From assembly GCA_002731735.1 (NCBI GenBank), contig PCCM01000064.1, forward strand, positions 2,791 to 10,983: DNA of 8,193 nt, given 5' to 3'. A program made the position numbers and the translations under genes. Of the stretch, positions 1-7,127 are shown one piece after another (position 1 is the first letter of the stretch; each line of letters opens with the position of its first letter). The notes below the pieces were generated by a model that had not been told where the DNA came from, ran no database searches, and saw only the letters and a program-made list of their open reading frames with translations. Source of the DNA: Gemmatimonadota bacterium (GTDB lineage Bacteria > Gemmatimonadota > Gemmatimonadetes > Longimicrobiales > Gaopeijiaceae).

Positions 1-299
1 GAAAAGTCTGCGTCCATTTCGAAGAAGAGTGCATAATCCCGCTCCAGTCCCCAACGGAACGCGGCAATATAAGCTTTCCCGAGCCCTTGTTTTCCGGATC
101 GGTGAAGGACATGTACGCGATCGGATTCTCGGCTCAGTGCGTCCGCGAGGTCACCGGTGCCGTCGGGCGAGTCATCATCCACCACGAGGACGTCGATGCG
201 TGGGTCCTGTTCCAGGACACGAGGGACGATACGAGGTATGTTGTCTGCCTCGTTGTACGTGGGGATGATGACGACAAAACGTGCGTCCTGATCACTCAC
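1..299 (-). CDS. Dolichol-phosphate mannose synthase-like glycosyltransferase, family 2 (5' part; 3' end outside window)
   Basis: The first 99 residues of a GT-A fold, family 2 glycosyltransferase are present; the rest lies beyond the left edge. Visible motifs are PTYNEADNI (residues 13-21), VVDDDSPDGT (39-48), HRSGKQGLGKAYIAAF (66-81) and the start of the catalytic DXD segment, MDADF (95-99). The DSPDGT and GLGKAY forms are characteristic of the Dpm1/Ppm1 type rather than of general GT2 enzymes. Family knowledge: these enzymes transfer mannose or another sugar from a nucleotide donor to polyprenyl phosphate at the cytoplasmic membrane face. The start is GTG at 299-297. It overlaps the TGA of the upstream flippase-like gene as GTGA and has GGGGAG eight bases upstream. 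Whether a C-terminal membrane domain follows cannot be seen. The sugar is unknown. Family assignment is firm; the exact substrate is not. Confidence 0.9.
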   Translation of the reverse strand, partial: MSDQDARFVVIIPTYNEADNIPRIVPRVLEQDPRIDVLVVDDDSPDGTGDLADALSRESDRVHVLHRSGKQGLGKAYIAAFRWGLERDYALFFEMDADF

Positions 300-1255
300 G
301 AGGTCGTCTCCCCAGTCCCCTCGGACGTCCCTTCAGATCCAAGCCAGCCAGCCGCCAGAAGCGCGGCCGGGATCAACTCTATCGCGGTGGTCCAGAGCCT
401 GGCGATAACAGCCAACACAGTTGCGTCCTCCCCCGCCATGATGGGTTGTAGCAGAACCACCAGGACTCCCTCCCTAATCCCGGCTCCGGCCGGGGCAAAA
501 ATTGCGACGTATCCGACCACGTAGGCCGCGGCAAAGGCCGGACCCACTTGCCGGAAGGTCTGCCATTCACCGAAACTCAGGTAAAGTAGCCAAAAGGCGG
601 TCGCGTAGATCCCCCAATTCAGCACGTAGAGGACCAACCAACGAAGACCAGCGTTTCCGCTGCCCAGCCCGTCAACCGGTGGATCGGAGCGCGTGAGCCG
701 GAACCAAAATGCCACGACGCGTCGAAAGAATCGTGGCACGACGACCAGCGTAATGATGGTCAGAGCGGCTCCGATGCTGGCGACCAGCCCCCCCCACCCG
801 ATCTGTCGCCAGAGCTCGTTGGCCCCAAAGAGTGCTCCGATCCCCACGAGGACGGCGGCCAAGAGGGCAATACCCTGCCCTAGAATGGCGGCGCCGGTAG
901 CCACGCTCGCTTGAACACCCTCCCGCTTCGCCAGGTAGGCCAGTCCGGCGATCTGCCAGATCTTGCCGGGCACATAGCGCCCCAAGTTCGCCACCATGAA
1001 CACGCGGACGGTCGTCCAGACGGGCAACCGGGGGCCCCCAAGATCTCGCACAAGTCTGCCCCACAGCGTGGCTGACCACAAATAACCCAGGACCAGAAGC
1101 GCGCATGACGACACGAACAGGACTGGGCGGGGCCGCCACTCACCCGGATCCAGCGTCCGGAGGAGAGCGAGGTCTACCCCAACCCGATCGAAGATGAACC
1201 AGGTAACGACTACGGTGAGGCCGAGCTGGATTATCGGAGGGCCGAATTTCTTCAC
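296..1255 (-). CDS. Flippase-like integral membrane protein (LPG_synthase_TM / UPF0104 / YbhN family)
   Basis: The protein has 319 residues from the GTG at 1255, close to the usual size of this family. It is strongly hydrophobic, with about seven or eight likely membrane segments (roughly 8-22, 44-64, 118-144, 155-174, 206-227, 238-254, 262-272 and 281-305). Two family landmarks are visible: NLGRYVPGKIWQIAG (residues 90-104) and GYVAIFAPAGAGIREG (248-263), matching the N..kyiPGk.w and PgG.G..E blocks of the LPG_synthase_TM family. Members are often found beside polyprenyl-phosphate glycosyltransferases and are described as flippase-like; the transported lipid is usually unproven. It sits between YfhO and Dpm1-like genes, overlapping each by four bases (GTGA). 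A longer frame from ATG 1354 is open, but it would overlap yfhO by over 100 bases and adds a Pro/Gly-rich, non-membrane leader, so the GTG is preferred. The C-terminus is a short Gly/Ser/Thr/Glu tail. Confidence 0.86.
   Translation of the reverse strand: MKKFGPPIIQLGLTVVVTWFIFDRVGVDLALLRTLDPGEWRPRPVLFVSSCALLVLGYLWSATLWGRLVRDLGGPRLPVWTTVRVFMVANLGRYVPGKIWQIAGLAYLAKREGVQASVATGAAILGQGIALLAAVLVGIGALFGANELWRQIGWGGLVASIGAALTIITLVVVPRFFRRVVAFWFRLTRSDPPVDGLGSGNAGLRWLVLYVLNWGIYATAFWLLYLSFGEWQTFRQVGPAFAAAYVVGYVAIFAPAGAGIREGVLVVLLQPIMAGEDATVLAVIARLWTTAIELIPAALLAAGWLGSEGTSEGTGETTS
308..313 (-). promoter_or_regulatory. Shine-Dalgarno site for the Dpm1-like gene
   Basis: On the minus strand GGGGAG lies eight bases before the GTG at 299. 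It sits inside the last codons of the upstream flippase-like gene. Together with the GTGA stop/start overlap it supports the GTG as the true start and suggests coupled translation. Confidence 0.6.
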
Positions 1256-3810
1256 TCGGCCCGGCGCTCCGCTCTCCCTCGGCTTCGTATCCAGTCCAGG
1301 CCGATCAGGCCAGCCACCACCGTCAGGCTGAGCAGCGTAAGACGTAGGCTCCATCGGAGCTGGTCGGAATCGTAGTAGAAGTCCACCGTGTGCTCGCCTG
1401 ATGGGATCGGTACGGCTCGCAGCGAGTGGTTCGCCCTCAGTACTGGAACTTCTTCATCTCCGACTCGGGCCTTCCATGCCGGGAACCAGTTGTCTGCTAA
1501 AACCAGGAGGGTCGGTCGGTCGGCGCTCACCCGAAGTGTCACGTTGTTGTTGTTGCGCTCGACCCACTCGACGGTCCCCTCCACCTCCCCACCCGGGAGA
1601 TCGATCGGAGGTGGGTCCGAAAGCACCACCTGGCGCGCGGGATCGAACTCAGGGGAAATCAGGTAGGCCATCGCCTGTTCGTCGGGCAAGACCACCGCGT
1701 CAGCCACGAGGCGAGCCCGCGGAAGGTCCGGAAACCCGTACACCGATTCGTAGGGCCGTCCCTGAACGGTCGTAGAATTCAATCTTCGAAGGTTGTTGGT
1801 GATGTCCGCCGGCAGGCCGAGGTCCGCCGGAGCACCGAGCTGATCCGGCCAGAGCACATACCGTACGTTAAGCATCCGGAGAACGTTGGAGCTGGTGAGG
1901 AGGTTGATCGGGAGCTGGCTCCCCGCCATCCCGATGAGATCCCTATAACGTGCGAGATCATTCGGATGATGCCCCCCCGCTAATTCGAGTCCGAACATAC
2001 CAGGACGGACGTCCTGGCCGTTCTGCCCCCGCATCGAAAACACGCGGAACGGGTCCTCTTGACGCTGCCGCTCCAGGAGAAAATCGATGTTGGGATCCGG
2101 CGCTCGAAACGCGGTAAAGTCCCGGGTCTCGATGAACGGCATGTCGACACGGATCAAATCCACGGAGATGAGCACTCCGAATGCCACCACAGCCCCCAGC
2201 GGCGCAAGTCGAGCCGTGCGGAGTCCCCAGGCAAGACCCGCCGTCGCGATGGCGAATACCACCGCGTACATGAAACCACGTACGATAAACGGCTCAGCAT
2301 TAGCGAGAATCTGCGCTGCCTGGTCGGGCATATTCCGATAGACGGCAAAGCTCCAGAAAGACGTCAAACCGCCCGAGGAGGCAAGCACGAATCCCACCAA
2401 GGCCATACTCGAGGCGATCCATAGGAAACGTCCCGGCCGAACCCAGTCGGCTTCGCTCCCTTTTCGCTCGAGGTCGAGGAGTCGCTCGACACCGAAGGCC
2501 ATCAAGGTCACTACCGAAAAACCAAAGAGGAAAATGGCAAGCGAAGGTGACCGGAAGAGATCGACCCCCGGTACAATTTCGTAGAAAAGGCGCCATACGG
2601 GTGTATGGATGCCAAGGCCAAAAAGGAGCGCCACCCCTCCCAGTGCAGCCAGAAAGAGCCTGAGTGATCGTTGAGCCCCTCCGAAGAAAGACACACCCGC
2701 CAGAAGCAAGACGACGAGCCCGACGTATTCGTGGTTTCCCTTGAAGCCATTCCGTCCCCAGTACGTTCCCCGAGCCCACTCCGCATTTCCGGAACTGACG
2801 CCCACGAACTCAGGGACGGCGAGCGCCACCACCTCCTCGGGGTGGAGGGAAAAGGAACTCCCGTAGGCCCTCGATTCCTCTGCACTCGCGTCGGTGGTTG
2901 TGGCGGTCCGCCGTGAGTGTTCCACGACGTATGAAACAGCAGGAATAAACTGGACGGCAGCCACACCGGCACCCAGCAGGGCGGCGCTTACGAAAATCAC
3001 GAAGCGGGTCACGGCGACACGATGGCTCTTCGAGCCTCCATTCCTGTGGCCCGTACGCTCACTCTCTCGAGAAGCAGTTTCCTTCGCACCGTCTTCACGC
3101 CACATCAGCACAGTGCGAAGGAGCACATAAGCCCCCACACCGCCGAACAGGAAGTAGGCCATCTGAAAATGCGTCGTGAGCATGACCGCGCCTACCACCA
3201 CCGAAACCGATGCAATGGACTTCATATCACCGCGCACGAGAAACGATTCGGTAACCCAGAAGAGGAGCGGTGCAAGCGCCGTTACGAATATCTTGCCGTC
3301 TCCTCCTACGAGAACAAGACTGACCATGAACGGAGCCATCCCATAAGCCAACCCGGCCAAGAGCGCCGAGGGTTTCGACAACCCGAGACGCCGGATCCAG
3401 CCGTACATGAAAATCCCGGCAAAGAACACGTGGAACACGAGCTTCCACCCGAGCGCACGATACGGATCCAACAACAAGAGGAGCAGCGCACTCGGGGGGT
3501 AGAGCGAATCGCCACCGGCGAGCGACTCCAGAAAGGGCGTCCCACCAAGGATGATCGGATTCCAGAGTGGAAAGCCTCCGCCCGACATCACGTTGGCGTA
3601 GAACTCACGCACCATGTACCCGAGGGCCAACGTGTCGGAGCCGTACAGCATGTCCCGCGAGAACACGAAACTACGGAAGAGAAAAAGAGTGAGGGCTCCA
3701 TAAACGACCGGCGGAACCCACGAGGGAATTTGAACCCCGCCGCCGGCGGAAGCGGACGCCGACTCGACGCGCTCCGGCCGCTCGCGGGTCTTCCTCTTCT
3801 TCTTGGCCAT
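1252..3810 (-). CDS. YfhO-family polytopic membrane protein, probable GT-C fold glycosyltransferase
   Basis: This 852-residue protein has a Lys/Arg-rich cytoplasmic start (residues 2-14), a first membrane helix near 33-50, and then a loop with YGSDT (56-60), PLWNPIILGGTPFLES (81-96) and GDSLYPPSALL (100-110). The WNP..GG.P block is typical of YfhO-like proteins, and D59 is the candidate GT-C catalytic acid. About a dozen further hydrophobic helices follow up to about residue 550. A large soluble domain (about 555-815) comes next, containing LNVRYVLW (647-654) and NWFPAWKARV (774-783), and a last helix lies at 822-838. Family knowledge: Bacillus YfhO-type enzymes use polyprenyl-phosphate sugars to decorate envelope polymers outside the cell. 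Placement beside GT2 and flippase-like genes fits that role; the acceptor here is unknown. An unusual charged insert (about 238-266) separates two helices. ATG at 3810 has GAAGG ten bases upstream and follows the GT4 stop by six bases. Confidence 0.88.
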   Translation of the reverse strand: MAKKKRKTRERPERVESASASAGGGVQIPSWVPPVVYGALTLFLFRSFVFSRDMLYGSDTLALGYMVREFYANVMSGGGFPLWNPIILGGTPFLESLAGGDSLYPPSALLLLLLDPYRALGWKLVFHVFFAGIFMYGWIRRLGLSKPSALLAGLAYGMAPFMVSLVLVGGDGKIFVTALAPLLFWVTESFLVRGDMKSIASVSVVVGAVMLTTHFQMAYFLFGGVGAYVLLRTVLMWREDGAKETASRESERTGHRNGGSKSHRVAVTRFVIFVSAALLGAGVAAVQFIPAVSYVVEHSRRTATTTDASAEESRAYGSSFSLHPEEVVALAVPEFVGVSSGNAEWARGTYWGRNGFKGNHEYVGLVVLLLAGVSFFGGAQRSLRLFLAALGGVALLFGLGIHTPVWRLFYEIVPGVDLFRSPSLAIFLFGFSVVTLMAFGVERLLDLERKGSEADWVRPGRFLWIASSMALVGFVLASSGGLTSFWSFAVYRNMPDQAAQILANAEPFIVRGFMYAVVFAIATAGLAWGLRTARLAPLGAVVAFGVLISVDLIRVDMPFIETRDFTAFRAPDPNIDFLLERQRQEDPFRVFSMRGQNGQDVRPGMFGLELAGGHHPNDLARYRDLIGMAGSQLPINLLTSSNVLRMLNVRYVLWPDQLGAPADLGLPADITNNLRRLNSTTVQGRPYESVYGFPDLPRARLVADAVVLPDEQAMAYLISPEFDPARQVVLSDPPPIDLPGGEVEGTVEWVERNNNNVTLRVSADRPTLLVLADNWFPAWKARVGDEEVPVLRANHSLRAVPIPSGEHTVDFYYDSDQLRWSLRLTLLSLTVVAGLIGLDWIRSRGRAERRAE
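1267..1270 (-). promoter_or_regulatory. Weak Shine-Dalgarno site for the flippase-like gene
   Basis: GGAG on the minus strand lies 11 bases before the GTG at 1255, with a further purine-rich GAGGGAGAG just upstream (1272-1280). The spacing is long, so support for the start comes mainly from the GTGA overlap and the position of the first membrane segment. Confidence 0.35.
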
Positions 3811-3816
3811 TAGAAG

Positions 3817-4971
3817 CTAGCCTTCACTCTCCCCTGAAGGTTTCCGTACTTGCTCCCGGCCCCGGACGAGGAGGCTCTCATACACTTCCAGATGCCGATC
3901 TACGAGGCGAGCGTTGCTCCAACGCTCCACCACTCTGGATCGAGCCGCCGCACCAAGCGCTTTGAGGTCGTCACGTCCAAGAAGTGCGGTCACGGCGGCG
4001 GCGAGCGCCGTGGGGTTGCCCGCTTCGAAAAGCGCCCCCACATCGTGGTCGACGATCTCCGGAAGCCCGCCAACCTCCGAGGCCGCGACGGGAAGCTCGC
4101 ACGCCATCGACTCCAGAGCCGCTACGGACGTGGCTTCCATCAAGGACGGGAAGACGGCCAACTCCGCTGAACTCAATAACCCCGGCATCTCGTCGTGTCC
4201 ACGTGCACCCAGAAACTGGACACGCTCCCCCAACGACAGGTTTGCAGCCAACGCCTCCAGTTTCCGCCGTTCGGGCCCGTCCCCTACGATCACGGCCTCG
4301 ACGTCGAGGTGTTCGGTGATCAGGGGCATCGCCTTGAGAAAGAACTCGACGCCATTCTTCTCGAAGAGGCGCCTCGGAACGATGATACGACGACGAGTGG
4401 CAGGTGGGAGTAAGGGCTCGCAACGCCGAAAGATGTCCGTCTCCACACCATTGGTCAGCGGTTCTACCGAAACGTCCGGCGCCAGCCCTTCCGCCACATG
4501 GGCGATCTCGGCACTCGCGGCAAGATTGTAATCGGACCAGGCAAGAAGACGTTGAAAGATCGGCCCCCAGAAGGGACTGGCGGCTCTCTTCAGGAAGTGC
4601 GAAGTGTGCCACGTCGAGACCAAGGGAATACCACCGATTTTCTTGGCCACGACTCCGGGCAGCACCGATTGGAAGGCCTGCGCGTGCACCACGTCTGCTT
4701 CCCGAGCGATCAGGCCCAGCCTCGGTGTGGACATGCCCCCGTGTACGGCCCATCCGAGCGGATTTCGCGCCGGAAGCCAGGTCCTCCAGACGTCGATGCC
4801 GTCCATGACTTCGTGAGCAGGCAGCCCCGACTGTGAACGCGACGTAACCACCGACACGCGACAACCCCTGCTCTCGAGGCCTCGGCAGAGGTAGTGCACG
4901 TGACTCTCCAATCCACCCACCTCCGGAGGGAAGTAGATGCAGTGCATCACAATGTTCACAGGGCGGCCCAA
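3817..4971 (-). CDS. Glycosyltransferase family 4, GT-B fold
   Basis: A 384-residue, soluble GT-B enzyme of normal family length. The N-terminal acceptor domain opens with a beta strand and glycine loop, NIVMHCIYFPPEVGGLESHV (residues 6-25). The C-terminal nucleotide-sugar domain begins near RRLFEKNGVEFFLKA (200-214) and contains VIVGDGPERRKLE (227-239), the E-X7-E motif MEATSVAALE (E279 and E287), and GGLPEIV (301-307). It transfers a sugar from a nucleotide donor with retention of configuration, probably onto a growing envelope glycan at the cytoplasmic face. Donor and acceptor cannot be deduced. The start is uncertain: TTG at 4971 gives the longest frame after an upstream stop, but GTG at 4959, just before NIVMHC, would give the compact N-terminus usual in the family; neither has an ideally spaced ribosome site. 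It follows wecB by 24 bases and precedes the YfhO-like gene by six. Confidence 0.9.
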   Translation of the reverse strand: MGRPVNIVMHCIYFPPEVGGLESHVHYLCRGLESRGCRVSVVTSRSQSGLPAHEVMDGIDVWRTWLPARNPLGWAVHGGMSTPRLGLIAREADVVHAQAFQSVLPGVVAKKIGGIPLVSTWHTSHFLKRAASPFWGPIFQRLLAWSDYNLAASAEIAHVAEGLAPDVSVEPLTNGVETDIFRRCEPLLPPATRRRIIVPRRLFEKNGVEFFLKAMPLITEHLDVEAVIVGDGPERRKLEALAANLSLGERVQFLGARGHDEMPGLLSSAELAVFPSLMEATSVAALESMACELPVAASEVGGLPEIVDHDVGALFEAGNPTALAAAVTALLGRDDLKALGAAARSRVVERWSNARLVDRHLEVYESLLVRGREQVRKPSGESEG

Positions 4972-4995
4972 TACCTCATGGCACGCTCCAGCCCG

Positions 4996-6168
4996 TCATG
5001 GACCGCCCCAGTCAGTCGTCGAGCGCGATTCGTCGTTGAGCACCGAAGAAACGATATCCACGATCCGCTCCCCTGCCCCACCGTCGCCGTAGGGGTTGGC
5101 GGAAGACACGGCCCGGGTTCCGTCCTGAGCGCTCGAGAGGATTCGCCTTCCCTCCTCGAGAATTTTTTCCGGGTCGGTCCCGACTAGGAGCGCGACGCCG
5201 GCCTCGACCCCTTCCGGGCGTTCCGTGACGCTCCGCAATACGAGCACGGGCGTGCCAAATGTGGGTGCTTCTTCCTGAATACCACCGGAGTCCGTGAGAA
5301 CCAGATGGGCGCCCTGGAGCGCCAACACCAAGTCACGGTAGCCCAAGGGCTCGACCAGATCGATTCGAGGATGGTCGCTGAGCAACTCTTCGGCCGGCTC
5401 CACCACATTGGGATTCGGGTGGACCGGATAGAGAAGACGGACGTCTTCGTGCTCGTCGACCAGGGTCCGGGCGGCGTGAAAGACATCCCTGAGCGGCTGC
5501 CCGAAGGATTCCCTCCGATGTGCAGTCAGCAGAACAAGGCGGCTCCGCTCCTCCTCCAAGATGGATTTCAAGCGTGGTGCCTCCGCCGCTCCCTCCATGG
5601 AGGCGATGCGCATCAGGGAATCCACGACCGTGTTCCCGGTGACGTAGACCTGGGAGGGCTCGATCCCCTCGGCCAAGAGATTGTCTCGAGCCTCGGTGGT
5701 CGGGGCAAAAAATAGATCGGTCAGAACATCCGTGAGTCGCCGGAACATCTCCTCGGGAAACGGCGCCCATTTGTTGCCCGAACGGAGTCCAGCCTCGACG
5801 TGCCCCACTCTCGTCTTTTCGAAAAAAGCCACCAGGGACGAGAAGAACACCGTCGCCGTGTCTCCCTGCGCGAGAAGCAGGTCGGGCTCATACTCCGCGA
5901 CCACCCCAGCAACCCCGGTAAGACACCCCTGAGCCACGTCGTAGAGGCTCTGCCCCTCCCGCATGATTTCGAGATTGTAGGCGGGGCGGAGGTCGAGGGC
6001 ATCGAGAACCTGGTCGACGAGATCGTCGTGCTGTCCCGTGAGCAGCAACCGGCTATCCAACCCCGGTTTCTGCCTCAGCGCCGCCACCACCGGTGCCATC
6101 TTGATAGCTTCGGGCCGCGTTCCGACCACCACCAGGACGCGCGGTGGAGAAGTTTCGGGAGTGGTCAA
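4996..6168 (-). CDS. wecB: UDP-N-acetylglucosamine 2-epimerase, non-hydrolysing
   Basis: This 390-residue enzyme interconverts UDP-GlcNAc and UDP-ManNAc in the cytoplasm, supplying ManNAc or its derivatives for envelope polysaccharides. The signature GTRPEAIKMAP (residues 16-26) is present. Residues known to matter in E. coli WecB align here as R18, K23, D103 (QGDTAT), E125 (HVEAGLRS), E139 (PEE) and H217 (TAHRRE). Further family blocks are VTGNTVVDS (176-184), LTDSGGIQEEAP (291-302), TERPEGVEAG (315-324) and NPYGDGGAGERIVD (358-371). The usual Asn after the PEE motif is Phe (PEEMFRR). Length is only slightly above the usual 370-380, with a short extra N-terminus before the first strand. The start is TTG at 6168, overlapping the upstream GT2 stop as TTGA, with GGAG four bases before it. 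No ManNAc dehydrogenase (WecC) is in the window, so the final sugar is unknown. The hydrolysing NeuC-type epimerase is a less likely alternative. Confidence 0.95.
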   Translation of the reverse strand: MTTPETSPPRVLVVVGTRPEAIKMAPVVAALRQKPGLDSRLLLTGQHDDLVDQVLDALDLRPAYNLEIMREGQSLYDVAQGCLTGVAGVVAEYEPDLLLAQGDTATVFFSSLVAFFEKTRVGHVEAGLRSGNKWAPFPEEMFRRLTDVLTDLFFAPTTEARDNLLAEGIEPSQVYVTGNTVVDSLMRIASMEGAAEAPRLKSILEEERSRLVLLTAHRRESFGQPLRDVFHAARTLVDEHEDVRLLYPVHPNPNVVEPAEELLSDHPRIDLVEPLGYRDLVLALQGAHLVLTDSGGIQEEAPTFGTPVLVLRSVTERPEGVEAGVALLVGTDPEKILEEGRRILSSAQDGTRAVSSANPYGDGGAGERIVDIVSSVLNDESRSTTDWGGP

Positions 6169-7127
6169 CGATCTCCGCGCCTGAGGGAGTCCACGTCTTC
6201 TCGCAGTTGAGCGATCATCTCCGCGATCAAGCCGAATCCGAAGAGCAGGAAACCGACGGTCTCCAGCAGGATGACCAGATAGAGCGGTAACCTAGATCCA
6301 GAATCCGTTCCGAAACGGAGGATAAACGCCACCACACCCACGACTATCCCCAGCGTGATGAGGGCCATTCCAGTGAACCCGAAGAGGATCAGCGGCTTTC
6401 GGGAAAACAAGAGCAGGAACCAGACGGACACCAGATCGATGATGCCGGCGCCGATCCGAAACAGTCCCGTGTACTTCGAGGTGCCCGCCCGGCGAGGATG
6501 AAGCTCAACGTCGATCTCACTCACAGAATACCCACGTGCGTGCGCTAGGACGACAAAAAAACGATGCCAGTCATGCCGAAGGGAGATCTCGTCGAGAATG
6601 CACCTGCGAAATGCCTTCATCGAGTTCAGGTCAGAAACGGGGACCCGGAAGATTCGTCGGCTCAACCCATTATAGAACGATGAAACCACCCTCTTGCCGT
6701 AAAACCCGATTTTTCGCCCGGTCACAATATCCCATCCGGCGTGCAGTTTCTCGAGAAACCGTGGAATCTGGTCGGGCAAATGCTGGAGATCCGCGTCGAA
6801 CAGGACCAGATAGGTCCGTTCCGTCGCGCGGGACGCGGTGATCATCGCCTCCGTCTTGCCGAGATTCGTCGGATGGCGCAGAACCTTCAACAGAGGCCAG
6901 CCACCGGCTTCTGTCTCTACTAGATCGGCGGTTCCATCTGTGGAGCCGTCATCCACGAACAAAACTTCGCCGCTCAGTTCGTGACGCTCGAACGTTGCGC
7001 GCAGTTCAGAGATCAACGCGGGAACGACTGGCGCCTCGTTGAAGGCAGGGATGACCACCGCAAAGTCATGGCGAGCTTCGGCGGTCAGGCTCACTCCGGC
7101 TTCACGCCCCAACGCCGGCAACTCCAT
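6165..7127 (-). CDS. Polyprenyl-phosphate glycosyltransferase, family 2 (GtrB/CsbB/Dpm1-like) with C-terminal membrane domain
   Basis: The 320-residue protein combines an N-terminal GT-A catalytic domain with membrane helices. In numbering from ATG 7127, visible motifs are VVIPAFNEAP (24-33), VDDGSTDGT (58-66), the DXD-type FDADLQHLPDQ (110-120, D111 and D113) and RRAGTSKY (212-219), the conserved Arg/Ser-Lys-Tyr region before the membrane part. Hydrophobic segments lie near 229-249, 251-271 and 284-304, followed by a charged tail. Proteins of this layout move a sugar from a nucleotide donor onto polyprenyl phosphate at the inner face of the cytoplasmic membrane. The sugar cannot be read. NLGKTEAMITAS (88-99) departs from the common NxGKGxAxxxG form. 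ATG at 7127 overlaps the rpoN stop by one base (TGATG); a TTG directly before it at 7130 is equally in frame. It ends in a TTGA overlap with wecB. An alternative class is the ArnC-type sugar-phosphate undecaprenyl transferases. Confidence 0.9.
   Translation of the reverse strand: MELPALGREAGVSLTAEARHDFAVVIPAFNEAPVVPALISELRATFERHELSGEVLFVDDGSTDGTADLVETEAGGWPLLKVLRHPTNLGKTEAMITASRATERTYLVLFDADLQHLPDQIPRFLEKLHAGWDIVTGRKIGFYGKRVVSSFYNGLSRRIFRVPVSDLNSMKAFRRCILDEISLRHDWHRFFVVLAHARGYSVSEIDVELHPRRAGTSKYTGLFRIGAGIIDLVSVWFLLLFSRKPLILFGFTGMALITLGIVVGVVAFILRFGTDSGSRLPLYLVILLETVGFLLFGFGLIAEMIAQLREDVDSLRRGDR
6173..6176 (-). promoter_or_regulatory. Shine-Dalgarno site for wecB
   Basis: GGAG (reading GGAGAT) on the minus strand lies four bases before the TTG at 6168, inside the last codons of the preceding GT2 gene. 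It supports the unusual TTG start and coupled translation through the TTGA overlap. Confidence 0.55.

Noticed and set aside
87..524. Plus-strand open frame of 145 codons
   Set aside because: It lies wholly opposite the Dpm1-like and flippase-like genes, resembles no family, and ends in low-complexity Ala/Pro/Thr sequence typical of antisense frames in GC-rich DNA.
734..740. TGGCACG, resembling the -24 element of a sigma-54 promoter, considered because rpoN is in the window
   Set aside because: It is on the plus strand inside a minus-strand gene, and no TTGC-like -12 element follows at the right distance.
1543..1555. Short trinucleotide repeat (GTT units)
   Set aside because: It encodes four consecutive Asn codons in the soluble domain of the YfhO-like protein. 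Four units are too few to propose phase variation.
3022..3813. Plus-strand open frame of 263 codons opposite the YfhO-like gene
   Set aside because: The product is rich in Arg, His and Glu with no recognisable domain, and the opposite strand encodes a well-supported membrane protein. It is a shadow frame.
3971..4864. Minus-strand open frame of 297 codons overlapping the GT4 gene in another frame
   Set aside because: It is an out-of-frame reading of the GT4 gene, rich in Arg, Gly and Ser, and without motifs; the GT4 frame has clear family motifs.
4972..4995. 24-base gap between wecB and the GT4 gene, considered for a promoter or terminator
   Set aside because: It is too short for a full promoter and shows no inverted repeat with a T-run; it probably only carries the ribosome site.
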